64,000 nucleotides of DNA from Aphelocoma coerulescens (Eukaryota > Chordata > Aves > Passeriformes > Corvidae), in contig NC_091016.1 of assembly GCF_041296385.1 (NCBI RefSeq), positions 15,475,497-15,539,496 of the forward strand. Direction: 5' to 3'. The position numbers were made by a program, and so were the translations under genes. Numbering within the stretch: position 1 is the stretch's first letter; each line of letters opens with the position of its first letter. This document shows positions 24,001 to 31,430 of the stretch, piece after piece. Under the pieces are notes generated by a model. The model had not been told where the DNA came from, did not search any database, and saw only the letters and a list, made by a program, of their open reading frames with translations.

Positions 24001-27000
24001 TTTTGTTGGTGTTAGAAGAAGGAGAGCTCTTCTGGATGGGAGGCAATGGCTTGGAGGGAAGGAGCATGGAGGGAGATGCCACGGTAAACTTCTTGGCAAG
24101 AGTGTAGCCAGTCAGTCCTGCAAAATGGAGACACAAAATATAACAGAGGCCACAATGCCAACATAAAGTATCTGAAGCTACACTATTTCATTGGAGAGAT
24201 TCCCAGGTAACTTCTAAAGAGCTGCACAGGGAAACACGCTCCTGCCAGCAGCCACTTGAGGCAGACCAGGGAGACACCCTGACCCACTTCCAGAGAGCCA
24301 GCACAGGAACAGCGTGGCCTCTGGGCTGCCCTGGGACAGCAGGGAGCCCAGAGCCCTGTGCTTTCCAGGAATGGCTCAGCTGCACACGCACCCTCCTGCT
24401 CCTCTCCCGGCCCCACAGCTGAGCAGCCCTACAGCTACACGGGGCACTGGGAGCTGCACAGCTCATTGCAGGGGGCACATGCAGGGCAGAACTGTTCCCT
24501 GGCAATGTGCCCAGGCTCTCTAGGCTGGCACAAGAGCCTTCCTCCCGCCAGACAGCGGCCCAGCTCCCGCCTTACCTCTTTGTGAGGCTGAGCCATGCTC
24601 AGCCTTCACCGTGTCCTCCCTGGCAGTGACCCCGGGGGCAGCGCTGCTCAGCTGCCCCTGCCGGGGCTCCTGGGCCAAGGCCCCCTGAGCAGGCTGTGAG
24701 CGGAGACCTGCACTGCCAAGCCTGGGGGTCTGCACAGCATCCTTGCAGCCAGGCAGGGGAGGGAGGGCACCAGGGTGGGGAGGCCACACAGGGCCCTCCT
24801 TAGGCATGGTCTCCATCCACTTCTTCCTTGAGGCTTTGTCTTCAGAAGAAGCTGTAGATCAGGTACAAGGGAAGAAGTGAGTTAGCTGAACTCCAGCCTT
24901 TGATATCTACTCATTGAATGGGTGAGGCATCCAAGGATTTTTTAAGTATTGAGAAGTTTGCTTTGTTTTTATCTTTCATGAAACTAGCATCGCTGTGATT
25001 GTTCTTAACAGTATGGACCTGGCAAGCCTGAAGGGCAAGGTGGAAGGCTGCAATGATAAGAGGGGAAAAAACCCATTCCTTCTTGAGACTGGGCTTCTGT
25101 GCATACCAAGTACAGACCCACACAGTCCTGACTGCTGTTCCTGCAAACCAGCAAGACCTCTCAGCAAGCAGGCAGGCCTTGCTGGTGTTTTAACAGCACT
25201 GTTATAACATCCTCAGGGGTCGAGCTGATCAGCCAGCAGACGAAGAAGGGGAAATTTATTTTTAGTGAGACCTGACATTGAGTGCTAAGATAGAAACAGG
25301 CCTTGCATCTTATGACCATGTCCACTTTGTGGTCTGCTGTGGCCACAGTCCCTGTCCTGACTGGCAGTATGAGTCATTTGGCTACTGAGAAAAAGGAGAA
25401 AGCAGAGTAAACCAAGGACAGAATGTTGTGATGCCTTGGGCATCCTTGCAGGATCATCTGTACCTGTCAGCCACCTACTCTGACACAGAGCCAGCACTGA
25501 CCACCATCGACCAGTTTTCCCTGAAATCTGCTGGGATTTTTTTCCATTTGGCCGAGGCCTTTCATCTCCATTCTATCCTCACCTTTTTCTTCAGCGGTCT
25601 TTCCTTTTCCAGTGAAGTCCATGTTCGAACCCGTGCTTCTGCCTCGCAGAAGTATCTGGGTTTGAATTTGGGAACGCTCTCGGCGTAGACAGCGACGGGA
25701 GCTTGGTACCCAGCCTTAGAACAAGGTCGGGGGACTCCAATCGCCAGCAGTCGGCGCAGAGAGGCAGAGCCGGACGCGTCTCCTGCCGCTGTGCCTGTGA
25801 CACCCGCGACCTTCACAACCTCAGCGCGGGGCTGCCCCTTTGTGACACGCTCGCCCGTGGTTCTCTCGTTTCCATGGCCGCAAAACCCCCATCCCAACAC
25901 CATCCCCTTCCCTTCCCAAGGGCAGCCAGCCCTAAGCCCCAGCAGGCTAGGCCTGTGGGTTTGACACTGTCTAGGAGGAAAGGCACTTTCCAAAGCTACT
26001 TCTCAAGGCATTTATTTTTGTAACTCCCACTCAGATCTGGGCTGGGTTTTGCACTTTTTGGATTTGATTTTTTCTGTTCACATCAAACGAAGGGCTGGCA
26101 CATGAACAGTGGTACCCCATGTTAGAAGTTGAAGAAGCTTTGCACTCTCCATTAGATATCCCCAGTATTCAAGCAGCCCATATCTGTAGGGAACAAATTG
26201 GCCTATCCAAACAATCCACTTTTGCTCTACTTCATTTTTCTAGGGGTTTATTCCCTGCTTTCCTTCCTGCAGAGACACCCAAACCCAACATAAACATGAC
26301 CTGCCTCAAAATATTTCTGATCTTGGCTAATCCTAACAATTGAAAATCTACCTAATGGAAAAACCACTGGGCAGGTCATTCTGAAATGCTCTCCAACAGA
26401 GCTCCTAAAACTCAGAGAACTAATCATTCTCTACAGTCCTCCACCGATGATAAAATCATGTGGCAGCCAAGCGGTAAAAAAAAAGAATAACTTTCTGAAA
26501 TCAGGATTTTTTTCCCCCTGTAGAACATTACAGTTACATTACCTACACACTCCTAGTCCAGAATTAATCCAGCAAAAATGCCACCTTACATACTCAGCAA
26601 TACTTCTCCCCAGATGCATTCAGCATTCCAGCTGCATATCAGCAATTACGGAGTCATTCCAAAGGGGCCGTGCCCAGGATTTGGCAGAACTAACCCTGAG
26701 GCAAGGGATCAGTGGGTCTCATCCCTTTTTCTGCATCAGCAAAATTATTTGTTCAAATCTCATCTTTCCCATCTATTAAAGGAAGCTTTGCCCCCTGCAA
26801 TAGATGCTCCCAGTATTCAGCGGGCCGATATGATCCGTGTGTCTGTAGGGTGTAAATTGGCCATGCAAATGTTCTCCTTCCTTGTGGCAGGGGTTCATTC
26901 CTGCTTTCTTTCCTGCAGACACACCCAAACCCAACATTAACATCACCTGCCTCAAAACAATTCTCATCTTGGCTGTCCCTGAACATTCAAAACTATACAC

Positions 27001-27299
27001 AGAGCGTTTCCCTGTCCCCCGGGACAGGCTCTAAGGCTGGGCTCTCACTTGCACGGAATGAAGAAGAGCTGCTGCACTTGCCAGCGGCTCTGGGGTCTCG
27101 CGATCAGCGCTTTGAGTGCAGCTTTTGTACCCACTCTGCCTCCCTGAGCCGAGCAGCATTCCTGGGCATCGGCACCGCCGCTGCAGGCCAACATCCTCCG
27201 GGCACAGCTGCAGGAAGGAGATTGCAACGAGTCCTGGCTGAAGGAGTCTCCAGTCTGCTGCAGCCCTTCACCTGGGGCGGAATTGTCTTGTGCCGCCAT
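1..27299 (-). CDS. TOGARAM2-like: TOGARAM2-like gene, left copy (partial, 3' end off the window)
   Basis: TOGARAM proteins use TOG domains (HEAT-repeat tubulin-binding folds) to regulate microtubules of cilia. The segment reading VTNLRSKVSYCAIVTLGELF, followed by VTPARAMTALMDSGVQ, is the hallmark of the first C-terminal TOG domain and looks closer to TOGARAM2 than to TOGARAM1. Nine exons from 11,347 down to 850 have AG/GT borders and join in one frame. Upstream lie Ser/Pro-rich exons X, W, Z and candidate Y, repeated in a 5.9 kb tandem array, and a candidate ATG exon at 27,299-27,049. The exons for the second TOG domain, present in the right copy at 58,462-63,919, would lie left of base 1. 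Family assignment is strong. The full exon chain is not resolved, because the first exon and the Z/Y and Y/X junctions do not match in phase. Confidence 0.8.
850..953 (-). CDS. TOGARAM2-like: TOGARAM2-like left copy, linker exon between TOG domains
   Basis: This exon of 104 bp has an acceptor ending in TTTGTAG and a GTACTG donor. It encodes a Lys/Ser/Pro-rich linker beginning GMETQKAEHPSV and ending in a split Arg codon. It is identical in protein to the right-copy exon at 56,993-57,096. It is the last exon of the left gene inside the window. Confidence 0.8.
1913..2030 (-). CDS. TOGARAM2-like: TOGARAM2-like left copy, last exon of first TOG domain
   Basis: This 118 bp exon encodes HYGQEMVKMMLSHRKFNRLL and onward to ILTRIKKK, matching the final HEAT helices of the family's first C-terminal TOG domain. 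Its acceptor follows a TTTC microsatellite and its donor is GTAAGT. The split Arg codon joins it in frame to the exon at 3,184-3,336. Confidence 0.88.
2036..2053. repeat. GAAA/TTTC microsatellite beside a splice acceptor
   Basis: A short tract of four to five GAAA units lies immediately upstream of the acceptor of the exon at 1,913-2,030. In transcript sense it contributes to the polypyrimidine tract. The mirrored copy is at about 55,897-55,915. Confidence 0.85.
2890..3062 (+). mobile_element. CR1 LINE 3' fragment
   Basis: The sequence has the CR1 3'-end wording (GGACAATGCTCTCGGGCAC, AGCTGGACTCGATGACCCT, then CCTTCCAACTC). It ends near the typical terminal TCTGTGA motif. It is truncated at the 5' end. 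The inverted copy is at about 54,888-55,060. Confidence 0.85.
3184..3336 (-). CDS. TOGARAM2-like: TOGARAM2-like left copy, TOG exon
   Basis: This 153 bp exon encodes SRHVQVRKCAAQLLLSLMEK onward, a HEAT-repeat pair containing the family's conserved V-R-K-C core. It is bordered by a CAG acceptor and a GTAATG donor. The protein is identical to the right-copy exon at 54,614-54,766. Confidence 0.9.
4385..4637 (+). mobile_element. CR1 LINE 3' fragment
   Basis: A longer CR1 3' end begins GAGGTTGAGGTTGGATATCA, continues through CACTGGAACAGGCTCCCCAG and ends with CTCTGTGATTCTGT. It has the same orientation as the fragment at 2,890 and close similarity to it. It lies in the intron between TOG exons and is mirrored at about 53,313-53,565. 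Confidence 0.9.
4825..5060 (-). CDS. TOGARAM2-like: TOGARAM2-like left copy, core TOG exon
   Basis: This is the largest TOG exon, 236 bp, beginning VTNLRSKVSYCAIV and containing VTPARAMTALMDSGVQ. Both motifs are signatures of the TOGARAM C-terminal TOG array. The acceptor is CCCCAG and the donor GTAGGT. The amino-acid sequence is identical to the right copy at 52,890-53,125. Confidence 0.93.
5823..5928 (-). CDS. TOGARAM2-like: TOGARAM2-like left copy, TOG entry exon
   Basis: This 106 bp exon encodes ELKEKGLFSIKHLAESHSEV and ends ALTNE, the second helix pair of the TOG domain. It differs from the right copy by one codon in the middle of the exon: CGT (Arg) here, TGT (Cys) at the mirrored site. 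Splice borders are intact. Confidence 0.88.
6050..6135 (+). mobile_element. Old CR1-like fragment
   Basis: The stretch GTGGCACTCGCTGCCACAGG with the following GTCAAAAGCATACACAAATC resembles a segment of an old reptile-type CR1 3' region. It is short and diverged. The mirrored copy is at about 51,815-51,900. Confidence 0.45.
6765..6897 (-). CDS. TOGARAM2-like: TOGARAM2-like left copy, exon leading into TOG domain
   Basis: This 133 bp exon has a charged, Gln-rich linker and ends LLEALSLLSSDDW, the usual start of the first TOG helix in this family. It opens in phase 1 and closes in phase 2, matching its neighbours. A long plus-strand open frame over this region (6,186-7,271) is an antisense shadow. 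Confidence 0.85.
8907..9068 (-). CDS. TOGARAM2-like: TOGARAM2-like left copy, linker exon R
   Basis: This 162 bp exon begins FSLLPVNGTASSVQRKH, resembling the linker ahead of the TOG array in TOGARAM proteins, and ends GSFPRNSS. It has a CCTGCAG acceptor and a GTAAGC donor. It differs from the right copy by Pro versus Leu after QRKH. Confidence 0.78.
9209..9480 (-). mobile_element. CR1 LINE 3' fragment, minus strand
   Basis: Read on the minus strand, it starts near TAGATTTCGATTAGATATTA, passes GGCCGTGTTAGATGGGGCCC and ends GATTCTGTGATC, as CR1 3' ends do. It sits upstream of exon R. The mirrored plus-strand copy is at about 48,470-48,741. Confidence 0.85.
10162..10204 (-). CDS. TOGARAM2-like: TOGARAM2-like left copy, micro-exon Q
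   Basis: This 43 bp exon lies between CTTGCAG and GTAAGT and encodes roughly LLPQTVDPGDAAAA. Its phases (0 in, 1 out) fit the exons on both sides. It differs from the right copy at two residues (Leu/Pro and Gly/Arg). Short exons are easy to over-call, so the evidence is phase and splice sites together. Confidence 0.65.
11259..11347 (-). CDS. TOGARAM2-like: TOGARAM2-like left copy, linker exon P
   Basis: This 89 bp exon encodes LPLSQAKETDHPTGAGLTNA and ends DGFQK, with a TTAACAG acceptor and a GTGAGG donor. It needs a preceding exon ending in phase 1, which exon X at 12,742-13,023 supplies. The protein is identical to the right copy at 46,606-46,694. Confidence 0.72.
11940..12425 (-). pseudogene. 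Rearranged relic of the tandem exon unit
   Basis: The part at 11,940-12,140 is a diverged copy of about 13,680-13,870 in the tandem unit. The part at 12,160-12,290 is a diverged copy of exon W (17,986-18,200), broken by an in-frame stop and lacking its donor. The region between them in the intact unit is missing here. The same relic sits in the right arm, so it predates formation of the outer inverted repeat. Confidence 0.65.
12742..13023 (-). CDS. TOGARAM2-like: N-terminal exon X, unit A
   Basis: This 282 bp exon lies between a GATCTACAG acceptor and a GTAAGG donor. It opens and closes in phase 1 and joins directly to exon P at 11,347. The first part includes FPRDLAELFGLVPTDVRK and the second part GLGSAGLRSQPAQGALAQEP. 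I do not recognise a domain; low complexity fits the disordered N-terminal region of TOGARAM proteins. Confidence 0.62.
15130..15212. repeat. Short tandem repeat of CCCAACTGCAAA-like units, unit A
   Basis: About four to five imperfect copies of a 12-13 bp unit (AACCCAACTGCAAA variants) occur in a row. Unit B carries the same tract at about 21,047-21,129. It lies between candidate exons Y and X and has no evident function. Confidence 0.75.
15450..15645 (-). CDS. Candidate exon Y, unit A (phase unresolved)
   Basis: An open segment of 196 bp has a TATCCTAG acceptor and a GTAAGG donor. It encodes a helical stretch, SEYPYLAAELEKAFLSLKEQ, then a Ser/Pro tail, and looks like real protein. It would start in phase 1 and end in phase 2, which matches neither exon Z before it nor exon X after it. 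A linking exon may be missed, or this is a decayed exon. Confidence 0.45.
16294..16454 (-). CDS. TOGARAM2-like: N-terminal exon Z, unit A
   Basis: This 161 bp exon follows CTTTGCAG and precedes GTAAGC. It reads ASLLFSSGGDMKKGSLGPPL then IPPIRKAVSPP, a Pro/Ser-rich linker. It opens in phase 0, matching the end of exon W. A second reading frame is also open through the exon, so the frame choice rests on the phase match to W. Confidence 0.55.
17986..18200 (-). CDS. TOGARAM2-like: N-terminal exon W, unit A
   Basis: This 215 bp exon lies between TTTTGCAG and GTAAGG. It encodes LTGYTLAKKFTVASPSML, then LLPSKPLPPIQKSS and a polar tail ending GTGHT. The PLPPIQ stretch resembles Pro-rich linkers of TOGARAM proteins. 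It opens in phase 1 (matching exon X of the next unit) and closes in phase 0 (matching exon Z). Confidence 0.6.
18659..18940 (-). CDS. TOGARAM2-like: N-terminal exon X, unit B
   Basis: This is the copy of exon X at +5,917 bp, with the same splice borders, phase and encoded sequence as unit A. It joins in phase to exon W of unit A. If both are used, the protein would contain an internal repeat. Confidence 0.6.
21367..21562 (-). CDS. Candidate exon Y, unit B (phase unresolved)
   Basis: This is the copy of the candidate at 15,450-15,645, open throughout, with Leu for Met in its SQKMQLKS segment. It shows the same phase conflict with its neighbours. Both copies remain open, but recent duplication alone could explain that. 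Confidence 0.42.
22211..22371 (-). CDS. TOGARAM2-like: N-terminal exon Z, unit B
   Basis: This is the copy of the exon at 16,294-16,454, with intact splice borders and an unchanged encoded sequence. It joins in phase 0 to exon W of the same unit at 23,903-24,117. Confidence 0.53.
23903..24117 (-). CDS. TOGARAM2-like: N-terminal exon W, unit B
   Basis: This is the copy of the exon at 17,986-18,200. One substitution changes Ile to Val in the GKTITGNG segment. Splice borders are intact. It accepts the phase-1 end of exon X in the third copy at 24,576. Confidence 0.58.
24576..24851 (-). CDS. TOGARAM2-like: N-terminal exon X, third copy with a different 5' half
   Basis: The 3' half is nearly identical to the other X exons (GLRSQPAQGALAQEP). 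The 5' half is different and reads KKWMETMPKEGPVWPPHPG, then ALPPLPGCKDAVQTPR. Length is 276 bp and phases are preserved (1 in, 1 out), so the exon stays open despite the replaced half. This version may be the ancestral or first exon X of the gene. Confidence 0.58.
25600..25900. promoter_or_regulatory. CpG-rich patch upstream of the N-terminal exon array
   Basis: CpG dinucleotides are clearly enriched here compared with the AT-richer flanks (clusters such as CGGCGTAGACAGCGACGG and CGGACGCG). It sits in the insert unique to the third copy, between the candidate first exon at 27.3 kb and exon X at 24.8 kb. A promoter role for the minus-strand gene is inference. It could also be an unrelated GC-rich insertion. 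Confidence 0.3.
27049..27299 (-). CDS. Candidate first coding exon of the left TOGARAM2-like gene
   Basis: An ATG in good context (followed by GCG) opens an 83-codon frame starting MAAQDNSAPGEGLQQTGDSF. It runs to a GTGAGA donor after FFIPC. The composition is Ser/Gln/Ala-rich. It ends in phase 2, whereas exon X needs phase 1, so at least one linking exon would be required. It may belong to another transcript. Confidence 0.35.
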
Positions 27300-28320
27300 G
27301 GGGGGAGCAAAGGGGCGATGGGCTCTGTGCAGATGAGGGTCTCCTCGGTGTGCTGCTGGTCGCTGGGCCCCACACAGCTGCTGGTGCGTTGCCCCGCAGC
27401 ATCAGGAGCCTGCATGGAAAAATAACACTGCCAGTGCAAGTGACAGCCACCCATCCCTGCCATGGCCCTGCCCACAGGGCGTCCTGCCTACCAAACTGCT
27501 GGAGTCAGGTCATGTTAGAGCAACATAAAAAATGTTCAAATGATGCATTTTGCACATTCTGTCAAAATCATGGCCATACAGTCCACATGTTGGAGGCAGA
27601 CTGCTGTCAGCAGAATGGGGGAAGCCCCAGCAGCTGCTCTCCCCATGGCAGGATGCCCATGGCAGCAGAGGCAAGTCTCTGACCTTGCCCACTGCAGTGG
27701 GACCCAGGACAGTGCTTTGGAGTTGTTCCCACGGAACTCAGGCTGCTGCTACAGCAGCAACATCACTTCACACATTTGATAACAAAGAGTTGGAATGGCA
27801 CACAGGACTTGCCCCAAGAGCTACAAATAAAAGGCGGGGTGGTTAGAAGAGTTTGCTCCTTTTTAATACAAGCAGGCCTGGATTTAAGCAGGGACACTGG
27901 GCTAATCATACTGGGGACTGCTTTATAAGCCTTGTCTCTAGCAATTCCCACCAGCCTGCAAGATTTTGTCAGTAGAAAGGGGTAGCTAAGGTTTTACAGC
28001 ACATCCATGAGCAAGTCTGGGCCAGAACTCAAAAGCACAAGACAAATACTCCCAAATCTGCCCCCCATGGGGAAAGGAAGCAGAAAAGCAGATGAAACAA
28101 GTGCCATTGAAGCTAAATTGCCTGCATTTATCTTCTGGTCCAACCTTTCTGTACAAAATCTCCTCAATTCAAACACACAGCTTAAGATCAAGGAATAAAA
28201 GTGTTTCGAGAGCATTTAAAGCCTGATTCCTCTTACTTGCACGGAAAGGTAGATGCTAAATTCCTTAAGAACACAAATGTGGGTCTGTTTGGGACTGCAT
28301 CCTTCAAAACAAGGAATGGA
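27300..28320. other. No gene recognised
   Basis: The sequence upstream of the candidate first exon is of mixed composition. Open frames on both strands are short and show no family resemblance, conserved splice borders or repeats that I recognise. Confidence 0.5.
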
Positions 28321-28321
28321 G

Positions 28322-28875
28322 GTTTAGAATCACAGAACTGTTTCCATTGGGAAAGACCTTTAAGATCACAGAGTCCCCCCAATAACCTGAGGCCGCTAAC
28401 ACTGCCAAGGCCACCACTAAAGCATATCCCAGGACGGGATGCCATTGGCCTTCTTGGCCACCTGGGCACACGCTGGCTCACGTTCAGCCACTGCCAAGCA
28501 GCACCCTCAGCTCCTTTTCTGCTGGGCAGCTTTCCAGCCACTCTGCCCCCGGCCTGTAGCCTTCCGTGGGGTTGTTGTGGCCCAAGTGCAGGACGGGACA
28601 CTTCACCTTGTTGAACCTCATACAACTGACCTCAGCCCATGATCCAGCCTGGCCAGATCTCTCTGTAGAGACTTCCTACCCTCCAGCAGATCAACGCTCC
28701 CACCCAGCTTGGCGTCATCTGCAAACTGGCTGAGATGCCCTTGATCCTCTCCTCCAGATCATTGATAAAGATATGAAACACGACTGGCCCCAGTGCTGAG
28801 CCCTGGGGAACACCACTTGGGACCAGCCACCAACTGCATTTAATTCCATTTAATTCCACCACTCCCTGGGCCCGC
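28322..28875 (-). mobile_element. CR1 LINE fragment with reverse-transcriptase remnant
   Basis: On the minus strand the segment encodes [20 protein letters not shown], a CR1 reverse-transcriptase motif block, from about 28,860 downward. The 3' region follows towards 28,322, ending in a typical GATTCTA. Frame breaks and truncation make it non-functional. It lies between the left gene and the PIM locus. Confidence 0.9.
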
Positions 28876-29044
28876 CCATCCTGACAGTCTTCACCCAGGG
28901 AAGGAAGAGTGCATTAAGTACTTCAGGCTTTTCTTCATGCTTTGTTCTATGTTTCCCCCCACATCCAGTAAAAGGCAGAGATTCTCCTCAGCCCTCCTTT
29001 TGTTGCTGTTGTATTTACAGAAATAGTTCTACTCTCTTTTGCAA

Positions 29045-29268
29045 GTTTCTAGGAAGAAATTCTTTACTGGGAGGCTGCTGAGGTACAGGGAACAAGTTAC
29101 CCAGAGAAGCTGTGGATGCCCCAAGCCTGGAAGCATTCAAGGCCAGGTTGGATTGAGCCCTGAGCAACCTCGTCTAGTGGAAGATGTCCCTGCCCACAGC
29201 TAGGGCTTTGGAAGTAGAAAATCTCTCAGGATCTTTCCAATATAAATCATTCTGTGATTCTATGATTT
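29045..29268 (+). mobile_element. CR1 LINE 3' fragment
   Basis: The CR1 3' end contains GAAGCTGTGGATGCCCCAAG and CATTCAAGGCCAGGTTGGAT. It ends in ATCATTCTGTGATTCTATGA. It is truncated at the 5' end and lies just upstream of the stray PIM exon 2 fragment. Confidence 0.88.
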
Positions 29269-29325
29269 CCCAGGAGGAGTCACATTAAATATGGGCGTTG
29301 TTTCCGGTTTCTCTCCCCACTTGCA

Positions 29326-29373
29326 GGTGGCCATCAAGCGAGTGTCCCGCGATCGCATCCCGGAGTGGGCGCT
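29326..29373 (+). pseudogene. Stray PIM1-like exon 2 fragment
   Basis: After CTTGCAG the sequence encodes [15 protein letters not shown], the same as exon 2 of the PIM1-like gene at 32,226-32,276, including the ATP-anchoring Lys. It breaks off before the exon end and donor and runs directly into the flanking repeat shared with about 35,866. It is an isolated fragment of a lost PIM copy. Confidence 0.85.
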
Positions 29374-29790
29374 CCCCACCCCCCGCCCCAAAGAGACCAA
29401 AGCATCCCCCACAAGCCCACGGTGCTGCACCAGATCCCGGGCACGTGGCCTCCTCCAGTCCTTGGCGGCCTCGGGGAGGCTCCAGAGCCCTGTGTGCGGG
29501 ACAGCTGCTGCAGCACCCACCGCTGTGCCTGGGGGCAAACAGCGCCCAAGGAGCGGCTGCGCAAGTTCAGAGTCTGAAGCAGAATCCCCGGTGCACGCAA
29601 GTGAGAGCTGGGATTTCAGGGGCTGCCAGGAGACGCTGAATTCCTCTCCTCGCTGCCCTTTCTAGCCACAGCCATGCTGATGCAATTGGAAGAATTGCCC
29701 CTGCCCAGGCAGCTCTCAGGTAGAAGACTGGCTTTTGCTCCTCATGTTTCTGAGGGGCTAGCTGCCAATTCCTCAGGTTTTCCTTCCAAT
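29374..29790 (+). repeat. Direct repeat flanking the PIM locus, upstream copy
   Basis: This stretch of about 415 bp recurs at about 35,866-36,283 in the same orientation with few differences (for example ACAAGCCC against ACAACCCC near the start). It holds an open frame including SRARGLLQSLAASGRLQSPV whose function I do not know. The two copies bracket the PIM genes. Confidence 0.9.
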
Positions 29791-29804
29791 TAATATGGGG
29801 TTAT

Positions 29805-29848
29805 GACTATTTTTACTAGTTTATTACTAGTTTATTTCTAGTTTTACT
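29805..29848. repeat. Short AT-rich tandem repeat
   Basis: There are three imperfect copies of a TTTACTAGTTTATTACTAG-like motif just downstream of the flanking direct repeat, where its two copies diverge. Confidence 0.7.
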
Positions 29849-30034
29849 TCCTGCAGCTCCCTGTGAGCGAGGAAGCACCACAAACCCTCTCCCTCAAAGC
29901 CTTGAGGTACTGCCCAAGCAGAACTTTTTCATGCTCTTTCCTCCTGGTGATTTTATAATCTCGTCCACAGTCTGAAAGCAAACTGATGCCGTAGGCAAAA
30001 GCTTGACCTTGGAACCCTAGGGCACTTTCTGTGC

Positions 30035-30400
30035 GTGTGTTTGTGTCCCCACGGCCTTCGGGTGAGCCTGGTGAGGCCGAGGCCTGGGGCCCTCAAGATG
30101 GCGCCGGGGAGCCCCCGGGGCAGCGGGGCGGGGCGGCAGAGGGTGGATTTCCCCCGAGCGAGCGAGGGAGCGAGGGAGCGGCGGGGAAAGGCGCGGGGAG
30201 CAGGGGAGGCACAAAGGCCCCGGGTCTCTGGCAAGCGGGCGGCCAGTCGCCAACTGCTGGCTCCCGGAGCCGCTGGCAGGGCCGTGTCTCCTCCACGCCG
30301 GTGACACTGCACCTGCAGCGCTGCATCCGGCTCTGCCGGGCTCCCCAGCACGGACGGCAAGGACACGGACGGGCTGGAGCACGTGCGGACGGGGGACACC
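30035..30400. promoter_or_regulatory. GC- and CpG-rich island upstream of the PIM gene
   Basis: The segment is dense in CpG (GATGGCGCCGGGGAGCCCC, then GCGAGCGAGGGAGCGAGGG) and ends where a CR1 element begins at about 30,405. Both strands are open, as expected for GC-rich DNA. It could be a promoter or an untranslated exon of a former PIM copy, or an upstream promoter of the present gene. This is inference. Confidence 0.4.
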
Positions 30401-30404
30401 GAGA

Positions 30405-30835
30405 TTTAGCGAGCGCTGGAGCACCTCTCCTGCAAGGAAAGGCTGAGACAGCTGGGCTTGTTCAGCCAGCAAAAGACACTTAGGCTTAGGCTCGACAGAA
30501 CCGTGGCCTTCCAGGACCTGACGGCAACCTACAAGAAAGCTGGAGAGGGACTTTGGACAAGGGCAGGCAAGGACAGGACAAGGGAGAATGGATCCAAACG
30601 GAAAGAGAGTAGGTTTAGATGAGGTATTCAGAAAAATGACTCTCGTGGCACAGGTTGCCCGGAGAAGGTGTGGCTACCCCCTCCCTGGCAGTGTTCAAGG
30701 CCAGGCTGGATGGAGCTCTAGACAAGCCCTTGGTCCAGTGCCAGGGGTCCCTAGCCACAGCAGGGGGGCTTGCAACGACGTGATCTTTCAGGTCCCGTCC
30801 AAGCCAAACCATGCCGTGACTCCGTGATTCTGGGA
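30405..30835 (+). mobile_element. CR1 LINE fragment
   Basis: A long CR1 segment begins GCGAGCGCTGGAGCACCTC and continues CTGGGCTTGTTCAGCC. It passes GCAGTGTTCAAGGCCAGGCT and ends GTGACTCCGTGATTCTGGG. It separates the CpG island at 30.0-30.4 kb from the PIM coding region. Confidence 0.9.
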
Positions 30836-31242
30836 TACTTCCCCTCCTCATCCTCTGGCAGAAAAAGAAGCTTGGGACCAAGTTCCACATTGCAGACTCT
30901 GTCTTTTGGCAGCCTGCAACTGTCTCAACAGAGGATGAAAAGAGATGACATTACTGACACGATTTATCTTTTCTACCTGAAAATTAAAGGCTCCACTCCT
31001 GTCCACTCTCGCACAACCATCAGGACAGGGAACTCTTCCCGGTGAAATGCTTCATCTCACCCAAGGAAGAAGAAAGCTACAAGCCCACACTTTTCTTTAT
31101 TTCTGTATTGATTTATTAGGTTATTTCTTTCACGGGCATTTATTTCTTTGTTTGCTTCTTCCCTTCCGCGGGGCGCGCGCCGGCTCCTCCGGTGGGCTCG
31201 CGCAGGGAACGGACGAACGGAACGGCCGCGCGCTCCGGCGGC

Positions 31243-31318
31243 TCAGCGGCAGCAGCAGCGGCAGCAGCAGCGGCAGCAGCAGCGGCAGCAGCAGCGGCAG
31301 CAGCAGCGGCAGCAGCGC
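31243..31318. repeat. CGGCAGCAGCAG minisatellite
   Basis: About six copies of the 12 bp unit CGGCAGCAGCAG lie at the start of the PIM GC-rich region. The tract is open in every forward frame (Ser-Gly, Gln-Arg or Ala runs), so it gives no evidence of coding. It could lie in the 5' untranslated region. Confidence 0.95.
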
Positions 31319-31430
31319 CTCTCTCGATCGGTTTTCCACTCGGATTTCCGCTCGCTCTCCGTCCCCTTCTCCCTCTCACACTCCACTCACTCCCGTCCCG
31401 TCCCTGTCTCCGCCTCTCCCAGCGCGGCTC

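Larger units (their letters stand above)
18198..24114. repeat. Tandem unit B, 5,917 bp
   Basis: This is the second copy of the unit, collinear with unit A. A cluster of extra substitutions lies near 22,590-22,980. At 18,268-18,295 it differs from both unit A and the partial third copy, which agree with each other there. That mosaic pattern is expected from gene conversion or unequal crossing over. Confidence 0.95.
24115..27000. repeat. Partial, older third copy of the tandem unit
   Basis: Bases 24,115-24,720 are nearly identical to unit A. From 24,720 the similarity becomes patchy: 24,846-24,980, 25,985-26,345 and 26,380-26,760 match about 13,020-14,100 with many differences. Bases 26,785-26,990 repeat 26,130-26,343 a second time. 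The insert at about 25,000-25,980 is absent from units A and B and contains a CpG-rich patch. Confidence 0.85.

Noticed and set aside
26560..26700. A new repeat family around CCACCTTACATACTCAGCAATA
   Set aside because: It is the same tandem-unit sequence also found near 13,950 and 19,867, not an independent element.
30017..30472. Open frames of about 150 codons on both strands in the upstream CpG island
   Set aside because: Expected in GC-rich DNA; they run into CR1 sequence and show no domain.
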